NCBI RefSeq assembly: GCF_007741535.1
Contig: NZ_CP036525.1
Coordinates: forward strand, 5,642,001 to 5,706,000
Source of the DNA: Rubripirellula lacrimiformis
Lineage (GTDB): Bacteria; Planctomycetota; Planctomycetia; Pirellulales; Pirellulaceae
Length of the DNA: 64,000 bases
Direction of reading: 5' to 3'
The notes under the pieces are model-generated. The model made no database searches, was not told the origin of the DNA, and was given only the letters and a program-made list of their open reading frames with translations. The position numbers and the translations under genes are program-made. Numbering within the stretch: position 1 is the stretch's first letter; the number at the start of each line of letters is the position of its first letter. Below are positions 44,181 through 54,800 of the stretch, piece by piece.

Positions 44181-44378
44181 ATGTCACGCTTCTCTACCGC
44201 CTTGTCGCTGATCAGCGCATTGGTATCCGGCAGCGTTTACGATTCTGCGAACGCGGCCCCGGTTCGCACCTCCCCATCGAACGTTCCGCTGGTGCAATCG
44301 ATCGACACCGAAGACGAAGCCCACCGGATCAAGATGGATGCGCGGATTCAACTGGGCACCGAACTGGGCAGAAAGTAG
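44181..44378 (+). CDS. Small secreted protein of unknown function
   Basis: 65 residues with AAAGGAA at 7-nt spacing before the ATG, one of the clearest ribosome-binding sites in the window. A signal peptide (SRFSTALSLISALVSGSVYD, then ANAAP cleavage region) leaves a mature peptide of ~38 residues with alternating acidic and basic character (SIDTEDEAHRIKMDARIQLG). It is short but the start signal and secretion signal support a real gene. Function unknown; divergent from the nhaD-like gene and convergent with the RND permease. Confidence 0.7.
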   Translation: MSRFSTALSLISALVSGSVYDSANAAPVRTSPSNVPLVQSIDTEDEAHRIKMDARIQLGTELGRK

Positions 44379-44482
44379 CGAGCGTTTGCATGGGAATTCG
44401 CACAACCGCCACTGCATCCCGGGCGCCGCCGACCATCGCTGGATCGACGTCTGGTGTGGGGCTAGACGATAGAACGAGTATC

Positions 44483-44541
44483 CATCACTTGCATCACTTG
44501 CATCACTTGCATCACTTGCATCACTTGCATCACTTGCATCA
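44483..44541. repeat. 9-bp tandem repeat at the 3' end of RND permease gene
   Basis: Six exact copies of catcacttg plus a partial. On the minus strand each unit reads TGATGCAAG, so the permease frame meets TGA every nine bases: the natural stop (44539-44541) is followed by six more in-frame stops. Confidence 0.85.
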
Positions 44542-47500
44542 ATGGCACTCCACGTCGTCGGCACTTGTAGAGGAAAACTTATCGAACACCAGATAAAGCA
44601 CGGGAGCGAGTACCAGCACGACCAAGGTGCTGAACGATAGCCCGAACGCCAAACTGGTGGCCATTGGCGAGACCACCTGGGCCTCCTTGGATCGTTCCAG
44701 CAAAATCGGCAGCATCCCGGCCACGGTCGTGACCGATGTCAACAGCACCGCCCGGAATCGACGACGCCCACCGTCAATGATGGCGTCATGGATTGGCAAC
44801 CCATCGGCCACACGTCGGTTGATAAAATCCACCAACACGATCGAATCGTTCACGACGACACCGGCCAACGCCACGATGCCAAAAATACTGAACAGCGTTA
44901 AGTCGATGTTCATCACGATGTGTCCGATGATCGCACCGATGAAACCAAACGGGATGATGGCCAGGATCAGGACGGCTTGCCAGGACGAATTGAACTGAAT
45001 CGTCAGCAGCAAGAACATCGCTCCTAAGACGACGAAAAAACCAAGCGTCAAACTGTTGACCGTTTCGTCGGTTTGTTCTTGTTGACCGGCCCATTCGAGT
45101 TGAACGCCGGGAAATTCCTCGGCCAACATCGGTACAAAACTGGCACGCATGTCAGCCACCACGTTGAACGCGTTCCCCCGTTCTTCGTCGACGTCGGCAA
45201 CGACACCGATGCTGCGCATTTGGTTGACGCGTCTGATTTCCGAGTAGCCGCGAGAGACGCTGACGTCGGCCACTTCCCCCAATGGTCGTTCCATGCCATC
45301 GCCATTGCGGATGCGAATGTCATCGAAACTGATCAAAGTGTTGCGATCTTCGCGTGGATATCGCACTCGCAGTGGCACCTCGTGCCGACCACGCTGCAGT
45401 CGCATCACTTCTTCGCCATAGTACGATGCCCGGACTGTGCCGGCGACGTCGGCCAACGATACACCCATCGCTTTGGCATCATCGCGAACCTTGATTCGAT
45501 ATTCCCATTTGCCTTGCCGAGTATCGGTTGCGATATCGGACACGTAGGGGTATTCGCTGAGCTTGGTTTTAACGCGATCGATAGCGGCATCCAGTTGACC
45601 AAGATTGTCAGCCGTCGCCATCAATCGAATCTCGATTGGCAACGAAGCGGGACCGCGCGGGGTCGCCCCATAGGCGACGGCTTCGGCGCCGGGAAAACGC
45701 CCAGCTTCCTCGCGCCACATCCGCACGATTTCGTCGCTCGATACCGTCCGCAATCCAATATCGTTCAATTGCACAAACAGACCGCCCAGATGGCTGGCCG
45801 GGCTGACCCCAATTTCGTCCCCCGACGACCCCACAGTCCGCTGAACCGCCTTCACAAATCCGCCCGGATCTTGGGTTAGATTCTCGTCGATCGATCGTTG
45901 ATTGACCCGCCAAATCGCCGCCTCGATCTGCTGCGTGGCCCGATCGGTTACCGAGACCGGCGTCCCATCCGGGTAGACCACTTGGCAGGTGATGAACCCA
46001 AAGTCGATTTTGGGCAGCAGCAGGAACGGCACCATCCCGGATCGGACGACGCCCACCGACAAGATCAACATGCCCGCCAATGTCGACAAAACGATCGCTG
46101 GATTCAGCAACGACCAACGCAGCACCGGCGTGTAGACCGCGTCCACGGTCCAGGTCAGCAATCGGCTCATGCCGTGATTCGCTTTCTGCATCAGCCAGCC
46201 CAGCGGACGCAGCGGCAACAGCAACCACGTCAACGCGTCCAAAAACCGACTTCGTCGGTGCGATAGGTGGGCAGGCAGAATCGTCAAACTTTCGAACATC
46301 GAAATCACTAGCATCGCACCCACACACAACGGCAGCACCACGGTCAGCCGTTTGATCCGGCCTTCCATGTACATGATCGGCGCGAACGCGATCACCGTCG
46401 TCATGATCGCGGTGATCACCGACGGCATCACCTCGTAGGCACCATCGATTGCCGCCTGACGATAGCTTTTCCCCATCTCCCGGTGCGCGTACACGTTCTC
46501 GCCAACGACGATGGCATCATCAACGACGATCCCCAGCGCGATCAAGAATGCGAACATCGACGTCATGTTCAGCGTCTGACCGCCGAAGTACATGTAGATG
46601 CAGGCGCCAAGAAGCGAAACAGGAATGCCCAGCATCACCCACCACGCCAACCGCATTTCCAAAAACAAGGCCAAGACGATGAAAACCAGGGCCAGCCCCA
46701 TCCAGGCATTTTTGGCCAACAGGTCCAAGCGATTCTTGACGCTCGTCGATCGATCCCGCATATCGATCATGGTGTAACCGTCGGGAAGATTGTCCTTGTT
46801 GTCCAGCACGTATTGGCGGACTTCGTCGGACACTTGGATCAGGTCGTCTGCGCTGGTCGTTTCCACCGACACGGACACCGCCGGACGCCCGTTGACTTGA
46901 TTGATCGTTCCATCGACCGAAAACTCGTCGCGGACTTGACCCAGATCACCAACGGTAAGCACCGTGCCTCCGGGTTGGCTGACCAAGGGGATCTCGGCAA
47001 TCCCTTTGCCCAGCGTGCTCTTATCGCTGCCACGCAGCAGCACTTCCTGAGACCGTCCACGCAGGGTTCCGCCGGGCAGTTCGACATTGTTGGCCCGAAC
47101 GATGTCGGCCACCGCTTTCAGCGAAAGGTTGTATTCGCGCAGCCGGTGTTCCGGAATTTCGATGTCGATCTGATAGTCCGGTGTCCCAACCAGGTCACAG
47201 ACCGAAACCGACGGCAACGCCAAGATCTCGCTCCGCACACGCTCGGCCACTCGCCGCAGTGCCATCGCTGCTTCGGCGACCGCTTCGTCGCTTCGGCCTT
47301 CGCCCGGTCCGGAACCTTCGGGGCCCATCACGGCGACACGAATCGCGGTCACGAAATTGGTTTGCAGTCGAATGTCTGCTTTCTCGGCCAGCTCGGGAAA
47401 GCTAGGTATCTGGCCGATCAGGGTGGTCACCTCGGTCAACACACGCTGGGCGTCGGCCTGCTTAGCATCGGGATCGAGTTCCAAGGACACCGAACCAACA

Positions 47501-47763
47501 CCCTCTCGAGCCGACGACGTCATTTCCTCGATGCCGTCCACCGTCCGGATCGCTTCCTCGATCTTCTCCAGAATTCCCGCTTCGATCTCGTCTGGACTGG
47601 CGCCTGGATAGACAACCGAAACATTCAGAACGTACAGTTCGAAATCCGGCCAAAAATCGCGACGCAACTGCGAAAGGCTGTATGCCCCTAGCAGCAACAC
47701 CCCCAGCATGATGACGTTCATCGCTTGCCAGTTTTTGACGGACCAAGAAATGATCGATTTCAT
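44539..47763 (-). CDS. RND efflux permease (HAE1/AcrB-like)
   Basis: 1074 residues, the usual length of RND permeases. It has 12 expected helices and two large periplasmic loops; key signatures are RDFWPDFELYVLNVSVVYPG, SPDEIEAGILEKIEEAIRTV, ALGIVVDDAIVVGENVYAHR (TM4 proton-relay Asp pair), FGFIGAIIGHIVMNIDLTLF and GVVVNDSIVLVDFINRR. It would export hydrophobic compounds with its fusion protein, whose gene overlaps upstream by 4 nt. No outer-membrane channel gene is adjacent. Confidence 0.93.
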   Translation of the reverse strand: MKSIISWSVKNWQAMNVIMLGVLLLGAYSLSQLRRDFWPDFELYVLNVSVVYPGASPDEIEAGILEKIEEAIRTVDGIEEMTSSAREGVGSVSLELDPDAKQADAQRVLTEVTTLIGQIPSFPELAEKADIRLQTNFVTAIRVAVMGPEGSGPGEGRSDEAVAEAAMALRRVAERVRSEILALPSVSVCDLVGTPDYQIDIEIPEHRLREYNLSLKAVADIVRANNVELPGGTLRGRSQEVLLRGSDKSTLGKGIAEIPLVSQPGGTVLTVGDLGQVRDEFSVDGTINQVNGRPAVSVSVETTSADDLIQVSDEVRQYVLDNKDNLPDGYTMIDMRDRSTSVKNRLDLLAKNAWMGLALVFIVLALFLEMRLAWWVMLGIPVSLLGACIYMYFGGQTLNMTSMFAFLIALGIVVDDAIVVGENVYAHREMGKSYRQAAIDGAYEVMPSVITAIMTTVIAFAPIMYMEGRIKRLTVVLPLCVGAMLVISMFESLTILPAHLSHRRSRFLDALTWLLLPLRPLGWLMQKANHGMSRLLTWTVDAVYTPVLRWSLLNPAIVLSTLAGMLILSVGVVRSGMVPFLLLPKIDFGFITCQVVYPDGTPVSVTDRATQQIEAAIWRVNQRSIDENLTQDPGGFVKAVQRTVGSSGDEIGVSPASHLGGLFVQLNDIGLRTVSSDEIVRMWREEAGRFPGAEAVAYGATPRGPASLPIEIRLMATADNLGQLDAAIDRVKTKLSEYPYVSDIATDTRQGKWEYRIKVRDDAKAMGVSLADVAGTVRASYYGEEVMRLQRGRHEVPLRVRYPREDRNTLISFDDIRIRNGDGMERPLGEVADVSVSRGYSEIRRVNQMRSIGVVADVDEERGNAFNVVADMRASFVPMLAEEFPGVQLEWAGQQEQTDETVNSLTLGFFVVLGAMFLLLTIQFNSSWQAVLILAIIPFGFIGAIIGHIVMNIDLTLFSIFGIVALAGVVVNDSIVLVDFINRRVADGLPIHDAIIDGGRRRFRAVLLTSVTTVAGMLPILLERSKEAQVVSPMATSLAFGLSFSTLVVLVLAPVLYLVFDKFSSTSADDVECH

Positions 47764-49325
47764 CCGTCCACCTTTCCGGCCGATGCATCGCGGCGCACAG
47801 AATCACCTGCGTTGACAGCCGAATTGATTTTGGCCGGAGCATCGTCGACGATGCCCGCCGACGCAGGTTGTCGTATTGGTTCCGACATCAGCGCCATCCC
47901 CGGTGACGGATCGCTGATCGGCGAGATCACAACGCTGGATGATGCGTCGGCAACTCCGTTTCCAGGCGGTGATTCGATCATATCGACAATCACGCCATCA
48001 TCGGAACGGGCGACGACGTGCACGTTTTGAATCCGAAGCCGGTGATTGTCATCCAACCACAATCGGTTGCCGGGCCGAATCGCCGTCTCAGGAACTTGAA
48101 ACAAAGGTCGGTCCGGTGTCGCCATCAGAGTCACCGAGACAAACATGCCCCGCATCAAACGATTGCTCGACCCTCGCGCATCGGCAGCCCGCGGATCGTT
48201 GACGCGAAACAAACAAGGATACGTTCGCGTGTCCAGATCGATACCGGCTCCGTCAATTCGTTCTAACGAAGCGGTCCACTGCTGTGAAACGCCACCGAAG
48301 GAATGCTCTACGATTGCTGGTATCGGCGGAACTCGATCATCCATCGTTGATGACGCATCCGGCAGCTCGGACATTCCCGCCGCCGAACGCCATACCCAGA
48401 TCATTTGGCTTGCCGTTAGGCTGCATCGGACTTCGACCGCCGACGTGTCTTCGATGGTGACAAAGGAGGTTCCCGACAACAAATACGAGTCCGTTTCCAC
48501 CGTCGATGACACAACGCGTCCGCGGATCGGCGATTTGACGGTGGTCCGAGACTGGTCCAACTGCGCACGCTGCAAAGCGATCTGCGTCAGCGATTGTTTT
48601 TCGACGATCAGCTGTCGTTGGGCAATTAGTTCACGACGACGGTTCTGCAGTTCGACCAAGGCCGCTTTCGAAGTCAGTTCAGAACGACGAGCGATGTCGG
48701 CCTCTGATCCCGACGCGGCTTGACGCTTGATCAGCGAATCAATCCGATCGCGTTCCCCCTTGGTGATGTCCACTTGCTGTTCGGCCAAGGCCAATAACAA
48801 GGTCGCGTTTTCAATGCTGACGTCGACCGAGACCAGTTCAGCGGCCTCCTGTGATTGCTGCGCTTTCAGACGCTTGACCTCCAGGTCATATTCGATGCTG
48901 TCCAATCGAATCAACACCTCGCCGGCATCAACCATCCGGCCGTTGCGAAGGTTCGGTGATATTTGGACCACGCGCCCAGTCACTTCGGTAGCCAAGCGAA
49001 TCTCTCGCAGTGGCACGACCACTCCGCTAGCGCCGATCTTGACGGGCCCCTCGTGCGACGCAAGTGGAACCGATGTGACCACCGTCGCGGCAGGCTTTTG
49101 GGGTTTGGACCGTTGCGGTCGCTTTCGTTCGCCCAACAACGTGTAGGCATAGAAACAACTGCCCAAGACGGCGACCGATACGACCACGTTGACGATCAAC
49201 CGAACGGTACTGTGTCTTGGCACAGCATCGTGGGACGGCACCGTTTGTCGCAGAGACTCCGGCGATCGTTCAGGCTGTTCTTGGCGGTCAGGTGTGTTGC
49301 TGTTCAAAACAAAAGGTACGCCCAA
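47760..49325 (-). CDS. RND periplasmic adaptor (HlyD/MFP)
   Basis: 521 residues. One N-terminal helix (~45-62), then the lipoyl/hairpin/beta-barrel layout of membrane fusion proteins: VVPLREIRLATEVTGRVVQI, long coiled-coil hairpin with KAQQSQEAAELVSVDVSIEN, then TVKSPIRGRVVSSTVETDSY and a C-terminal membrane-proximal domain. It partners the permease at 44539-47763 with an ATGA overlap. The extended, disordered N-terminus (~40 residues) is unusual but not strange for planctomycetes. Confidence 0.9.
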   Translation of the reverse strand: MGVPFVLNSNTPDRQEQPERSPESLRQTVPSHDAVPRHSTVRLIVNVVVSVAVLGSCFYAYTLLGERKRPQRSKPQKPAATVVTSVPLASHEGPVKIGASGVVVPLREIRLATEVTGRVVQISPNLRNGRMVDAGEVLIRLDSIEYDLEVKRLKAQQSQEAAELVSVDVSIENATLLLALAEQQVDITKGERDRIDSLIKRQAASGSEADIARRSELTSKAALVELQNRRRELIAQRQLIVEKQSLTQIALQRAQLDQSRTTVKSPIRGRVVSSTVETDSYLLSGTSFVTIEDTSAVEVRCSLTASQMIWVWRSAAGMSELPDASSTMDDRVPPIPAIVEHSFGGVSQQWTASLERIDGAGIDLDTRTYPCLFRVNDPRAADARGSSNRLMRGMFVSVTLMATPDRPLFQVPETAIRPGNRLWLDDNHRLRIQNVHVVARSDDGVIVDMIESPPGNGVADASSSVVISPISDPSPGMALMSEPIRQPASAGIVDDAPAKINSAVNAGDSVRRDASAGKVDG

Positions 49326-49671
49326 ATTTTTGCACGGTCATCCGCTCACAATTCGGAGCGCAGTATAGATACGGCCGAGCTGAAAGAATCCAAGTTTCAG
49401 CCACCAAAATCCCAGAAAGCGATCCTGACCGTGCCGATCGAACCCCGACGGGCCACAAAGGTTTCGGTCGCTGGGGGACTGGTTTGTGGAGTCCTGGACC
49501 ATTTCCAAGCAGCCCGGCATGGGGTGCGGCCAAAGCCCGTCGATCAGGCCAGAAACCGCCCATCCGATCCGCGGCAAACAATTTTCGTTCCAGCCCGACC
49601 GGTTTTCGGATTCCGAGTCGCTGAGTTTCAGATAGAATGGATCGACCGCCCATTTTCCGATCTCTGTATAC
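49326..49671. other. Divergent promoter region between two RND operons
   Basis: 346 bp separate the HlyD-type adaptor gene (minus) from the small protein that begins the CzcA-type operon (plus). Both promoters must lie here. I see no repeat, operator or conserved coding frame. Confidence 0.4.
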
Positions 49672-50277
49672 ATGCAATTCAATCCAGCCCAACTCCGCCG
49701 TTCCTCCACCCTCGCCACGCGGCGAATGGGGCGATCGGTTTTTACATGGGTTTGCTGTGTTTTGCTGCTACCGATCCCGATGCCGGTGCTGCACAGCCAC
49801 GATTCGATTGACGGGTCGGACGTGTTGGTCCGGCACCTGGAAGCGAGGCACCTGGAAACCGCCGTGGACCTACAATCCGCCGTGGACCTACAATCCGCAG
49901 TGGACCTACAATCCGCAGTGGACCTGAAATCCGCAGTGGACCTGGGCAGCGTTGGCGTGGCGGACGATTCCGGATGGGTTTGCCCATGCAATGACGCTCC
50001 ACACTGGCATCTGGGATGGCCCAATCAGCGGTGCCGTTCCGAACCATCGGGCGATCCGACCGCAGCATCGATTAGTGATTTGGTAGCGGCCCCGGCATGC
50101 CAATCGGCTGCTGCGGTGGCGATGCATCAAATTACGCTGGACATCCAGGCTGTGGTGGTCGGAACAGTCGTTGATGCCGTCCTTTGCCGCCCCTTGGTTT
50201 CGCTCGAACAGATTGATTTGGCTTTCGAAGCCGTTCATGCCAATCGCGTGGCCCTTTCTTGTGTGATGCGCTGCTAG
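49672..50277 (+). CDS. Probable secreted protein with hexapeptide repeats at head of metal efflux operon
   Basis: About 201 residues. After a basic start and a hydrophobic segment (MGRSVFTWVCCVLLLPIPMP) come HSHDS, a run of five AVDL(Q/K/G)S hexapeptides, and a Cys/His/Trp-containing part (CPCNDAPHWHLGWPNQRC). The second half resembles a metal-binding or periplasmic domain, but I cannot name a family. It sits 76 nt before the CusB-like adaptor, on the same strand, so it probably belongs to the efflux operon. The repeat expansion is encoded by an 18-bp tandem repeat. Confidence 0.5.
   Translation: MQFNPAQLRRSSTLATRRMGRSVFTWVCCVLLLPIPMPVLHSHDSIDGSDVLVRHLEARHLETAVDLQSAVDLQSAVDLQSAVDLKSAVDLGSVGVADDSGWVCPCNDAPHWHLGWPNQRCRSEPSGDPTAASISDLVAAPACQSAAAVAMHQITLDIQAVVVGTVVDAVLCRPLVSLEQIDLAFEAVHANRVALSCVMRC
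49864..49947. repeat. 18-bp tandem repeat inside coding region
   Basis: Five units based on gtggacctacaatccgc(c/a), starting at 49864, 49882, 49900, 49918 and 49936, encode AVDLQS-type hexapeptides in the plus frame. The period of 18 keeps the frame. Confidence 0.8.
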
Positions 50278-50353
50278 CGCGGTTCTTGTCGCTTGATTTG
50301 CCTTGGACATTCTGGTCCGTGGCGTGACAAGATTCCTTCCCATCCTGAAGATC

Positions 50354-51826
50354 ATGAACCTGACCAAAATTTTGAGCGCCACCGTTGCGCTCGCCGTGAT
50401 AGGCACCGCTGCCGTACTTCTGATTCCATCGCCCACCGATCATGCAACCGAAGGTTCGGCACTTGATGTCGAGGCGATGCCGGTTGCCGATGTATCGGAA
50501 AGCATTTTTGATCGATTGATCGTGCTGGACGAAACCCAACGTCAGGCGGCAAAGATCGAAACCGCGATCGTCCAGCGAACGACGATGCATTTGACTCGCA
50601 CTCTGCCGGGCCGGTTTGCGTATGACAACACGCGTCACATCGCCGTTCGTGCACCGGCGGATGCTGTCGTTGAAAGCGTGCAGGTCCAGACTGCCGATGA
50701 AGTCAGTCCTGGGCAGGCGATTGCGGTGTTGCGAAGCCCCACGATCGGCGCAGCAAGGAACCAGATTCTGTCGGAACGATCCACACTGGCACTGGCCCGC
50801 GAACGGCTGCAATGGGAATCCGATATCCGCGACGGGATCGTTCGGTTAGCGGACTTGATTCAACAGCGTGAAGCCGTCGAAACGATCAAGGATCAGCTTG
50901 CCAAATCAAAACTAGGGGTTCCCGGCGGCGACATTCTGGCGCGATACAGCCAGATGTTGTTGGCGGAAAAGACGTCGCGGTCTGTCGATCGCATCAGCGA
51001 ATCGGGCGCAATCAGTGGCCGAGTCGTTCGCGAACGCAGCAGCGAACTTCAGCAGGCCGAATCGGGTTTGGCCACCGCCATCGACCAATCCATTTTCCAA
51101 ACTCATCAATCGGTCGCAACGGCGAAATCCGAAGTCGAATCGGCCCAGCGCCAGTTGCTGGTCGCACAGCAAACCCTGCACACATTGTTGGGCAGCTTTG
51201 CGGAATTGGAAAGCGATTCCGATGCGTCGCCCACCCCATCGGATCCGTCTCGTCTAACCCTCCGATCACCGTTGAAGGGAACGATCGAACGCAAGGTGTA
51301 TTCCGCTTCGGAACGGGTTGCGGCGGGCGACGAGATGTTCATCATCGCCGACACCAATCAATTGTGGGTCGAAGCCGACATTCGTGGTCGCGACTGGCAC
51401 TCGATTGACCTTTCCCAGCGCGATCATGTGACCGTATCCACGCCTTCGGTCGACCTGCCGCCACAGGATGCGACGGTCATCTTTGTGGGCCGCGAAGTCG
51501 ATCCCGCCTCGGGCGCCATCCCCCTTGTCGTTCAAATCGACAATACCGCCGGCCAGTACCGCCCCGGGCTGTTTGCTCGCGTTGCAGTGCCCACCGGAAC
51601 GTTGGAATCCGTGATCGCGGTCCCTGAAACCGCCGTCGTCGACCTGGACGGAAACGACGCCGTCTTTGTGACCGCCGACCAGGGATTCAAGCCAGTCATC
51701 ATCCGCAAAGGCAAATCGGCCGATTCGATGGTGGAAGTGTCCGCCGGAATTCAAGACGGTCAAACGGTCGTTGTCTCCGGTGCATTTGTGTTGAAAAGCG
51801 AACTCCTGCTCGAAGGGGAGGAGTGA
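50354..51826 (+). CDS. CusB/CzcB-like heavy-metal RND adaptor
   Basis: 490 residues from ATG 50354 (a TTG at 50303 is less likely). A signal or anchor helix is followed by the CusB-like order: TLPGRFAYDNTRHIAVRAPA (family: G.v..de......sprv.G), a hairpin with RSPTIGAARNQILSERSTLA, and SRLTLRSPLKGTIERKVYSA. The last part FVGREVDPASGAIPLVVQID and VIAVPETAVVDLDGNDAVFV is the membrane-proximal domain. It is the fusion protein for the CzcA-type permease that starts 4 nt after its stop. Confidence 0.9.
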   Translation: MNLTKILSATVALAVIGTAAVLLIPSPTDHATEGSALDVEAMPVADVSESIFDRLIVLDETQRQAAKIETAIVQRTTMHLTRTLPGRFAYDNTRHIAVRAPADAVVESVQVQTADEVSPGQAIAVLRSPTIGAARNQILSERSTLALARERLQWESDIRDGIVRLADLIQQREAVETIKDQLAKSKLGVPGGDILARYSQMLLAEKTSRSVDRISESGAISGRVVRERSSELQQAESGLATAIDQSIFQTHQSVATAKSEVESAQRQLLVAQQTLHTLLGSFAELESDSDASPTPSDPSRLTLRSPLKGTIERKVYSASERVAAGDEMFIIADTNQLWVEADIRGRDWHSIDLSQRDHVTVSTPSVDLPPQDATVIFVGREVDPASGAIPLVVQIDNTAGQYRPGLFARVAVPTGTLESVIAVPETAVVDLDGNDAVFVTADQGFKPVIIRKGKSADSMVEVSAGIQDGQTVVVSGAFVLKSELLLEGEE

Positions 51827-51830
51827 TTCA

Positions 51831-54800
51831 ATGCTTAAACGTCTGATTGAATTTTCGCTGAACAATCGATTCCTCGTCATCGTCGCCGTGCTGTTGATTG
51901 CCGGCGTGGGGATCAGCAGCGCGTTGAAGTTGCCGATCGACGCGGTGCCTGATTTGACGAACACCCAAGTCACGGTGATCACGCAAGCGGGTTCGCTGCC
52001 ACCGGTCGAAGTGGAACGCCAAGTCACCTACCCCGTCGAATGGGCGATGGGTGGGCTTCCGAATGTAGAGGAGGTTCGCAGCATCTCGAAATTTGGTCTG
52101 TCGGTGATCACGATTGTGTTCAACGAAGGGACCGATGTCTATTTTGCCAACCAACAGGTCGGTCAACGATTGCCATCGGCAACCGCCAGCCTGCCCGACG
52201 GCTACGGCCCGCCCGAACTGGGCCCGATGACCACCGCGCTTGGTGAAATTCTGCAGTTCGAAGTCCGCAGCCCTTCGCGGTCGCCGATGGAATTGCGAAC
52301 GATGCTGGACTGGGACGTGTCCCCCAAACTGCGTCAGGTCGACGGGGTGACCGAGATCAATGTGATGGGGGGATTCTTCAAAACATTCGAAGTTCGTCCC
52401 GATCCCGATCTATTGATGTCGCAGGGGCTGACCCTGCAGGATCTGTACACGCGGATCGAGGCGGCCAATGCCAACGCCGGCGGTGGCTACGTCATCCACC
52501 ATGACGAACAACGGTTCATTCGCGGACAGGCGTTGCTGGCCAATGTGGACGACCTGCGAAATATCGTCATCCGCCGAACCGACGCCGGGTCACCGCTGCT
52601 GCTAGCCGACGTTGCGGATGTCGTGATCGCACCGATGTCACGCCAGGGTGCGGTCAGCCGAGACGGACGTGGCGAAGCGGTCACGGGCATGGTGATGATG
52701 CGGATCGGCGAAAATTCGCGTGATGTCGTCAGCCGCGTCAAAACTCGGATCGCGGAAATCCAGGCAACCCTACCCGATGATGTCGTGCTAGACATTCTTT
52801 ACGATCGCGAAAGCCTGATCGATCGGACGCTGCATACGGTGCTGAAAAACCTGCTCGAAGGCGGCGTCTTGGTTGCGATCGTCTTGCTGGTCACCCTTGG
52901 CAGTCTGCGAGCCGGGTTGATCGTCGCGTTGGCGATCCCGTTATCGATGCTGTTCGCGTCGAACATGATGTTGATCTTCGGGATCTCCGCCAGCCTGATG
53001 AGTCTGGGTGCGATTGACTTTGGCTTGATCGTTGATTCGTCAGTGATCATGGTCGAAAACTGTGTTCGCCGGCTCTCACAAACCAAGGACGGACAGAATC
53101 GATTGCAAGTCATCCGTGATGCAGCCATCGAAGTCCGTGGACCGACGATGTTCGGGGAACTGATCATCGCGGTGGTGTATGTTCCGGTGTTGCTGCTGGA
53201 AGGGACCGAGGGAAAAATGTTTCGCCCGATGGCGTTGACGGTACTGTTCGCATTGTTCGGTTCGTTGATCCTATCGATGACTCTGATGCCCGCCCTGGCA
53301 TCGCTGTCGCTCCCCAAGTCCCCCAAAGACCACGACGTACTGCCGATTCGAATCCTAAAACGGTTCTATCTTCCGTTGGTCCGCTGGGCGGTCGATACGC
53401 CCAAAGTCACCGCGCTCGTCGCGGCAAGCATCTTTGCGATCAGCATTCCCGTCGCCATGAACTTGGGTGCCGAATTCATGCCCCGGTTGAACGAAGGGGA
53501 CCTGTTGGTCGAAGCCGTTCGATTGCCAAGTGCATCGTTGGAAGGTGCACAGCAAATGGCCGAAACGGTGGAATCGGAACTGCTTGTGTTTCCAGAGATC
53601 AAAACGGTGTTCACCAAAACCGGTCGTCCCGAGATCGCGAACGACGTGATGGGGGTTCACCAAAGCGATGTCTGGGTGATGCTGAACCCACCGGTCGAAT
53701 GGCCGCATCCGAAAACTCGAGACGAATTGATCGCCGAGATCGAAACCGTGCTCACCGAAAAAGTGCCCGGCGTCGCGTTCGGGTTCACACAACCGATCGA
53801 AATGCGAGTCGATGAACTGGTTGCCGGGGTCAAGGCCGATGTCGCCGTTCTGGTGTATGGCGATGACTTGGATACATTGGCGTCGAAGGCAAAAGAGATC
53901 GAACGGACCTTGCGTCAGGTGCCGGGATCCGCCGATGTGAAGGCTGATATTCAGTCCAAATTGGCAACCCTGACCATCGCTCCCGATCGCGAAGCGTTGG
54001 CCCGCTATGGCATCGACGCCGCTCAGGTGATGGACGTCGTCGCTGCGATGGGCGGTCGCCAAGTCGGTGAGGTGTTGGACGAAAGAGCGAGATTTCCAAT
54101 CCGTGTACGTCTGCCAGAATCGTGGCGAGACGATATCGAGAAACTGGAACAGTTGCCCGTCGCCATGGCGGGTGGCAAACCCGTGCCGCTGTACGAGTTG
54201 GCGACAATTCAGTTGGAACAGACGCCACCTACGGTTGAACACGAAGACGGTCGACGCCGCACATTTGTGTCCGCCAATGTGCGTGGACGTGACGTGGCAA
54301 CCTTCGTTCGCGAAGCTCAGGCGGCGGTATCCAAGCAAGTTCATCTGCCACCCGGGTACGAACTTCGGTGGGGTGGTGATTTTGAAAACCTGCAATCGGC
54401 TAGCCGCCGGCTGTTGATCATCACGCCGATCGTTTTGCTGGTGATCTTCCTGCTGCTTCACACATCGTTCCATTCGGTGCGATTGGCCATGCTGATTTTT
54501 CTATGCGTCCCAATCGCGGCTAGTGGCGGTGTGTTTGCGTTGATGATTCGCGAGATGCCGTTCAGTATCGCGGCGGGTGTCGGATTCATTGCCCTGTTCG
54601 GCGTCGCGGTGCTTAATGGCCTGGTTTGGGTCAGTGATGCAGAGCATCATCGATTGGACGGGACCACGCCAAGGAAATCCGCATTGAAGGCGGCAGACGA
54701 TCGACTGCGACCTGTGCTGATGACGGCGTTGGTGGCCAGTCTGGGGTTCCTGCCGATGGCGATCTCGCACAGCGACGGTGCCGAGATCCAGCGTCCGCTG

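Noticed and set aside
44390-44596. His-rich frame with HHL repeats on the plus strand
   Set aside because: Produced by the 9-bp repeat and overlaps the permease 3' end; no ribosome-binding site.
46483-47691. 402-residue open frame on the plus strand
   Set aside because: Antisense to the RND permease; no membrane or domain pattern.
53355-54473. 372-residue open frame on the minus strand
   Set aside because: Antisense to the CzcA-type permease gene.
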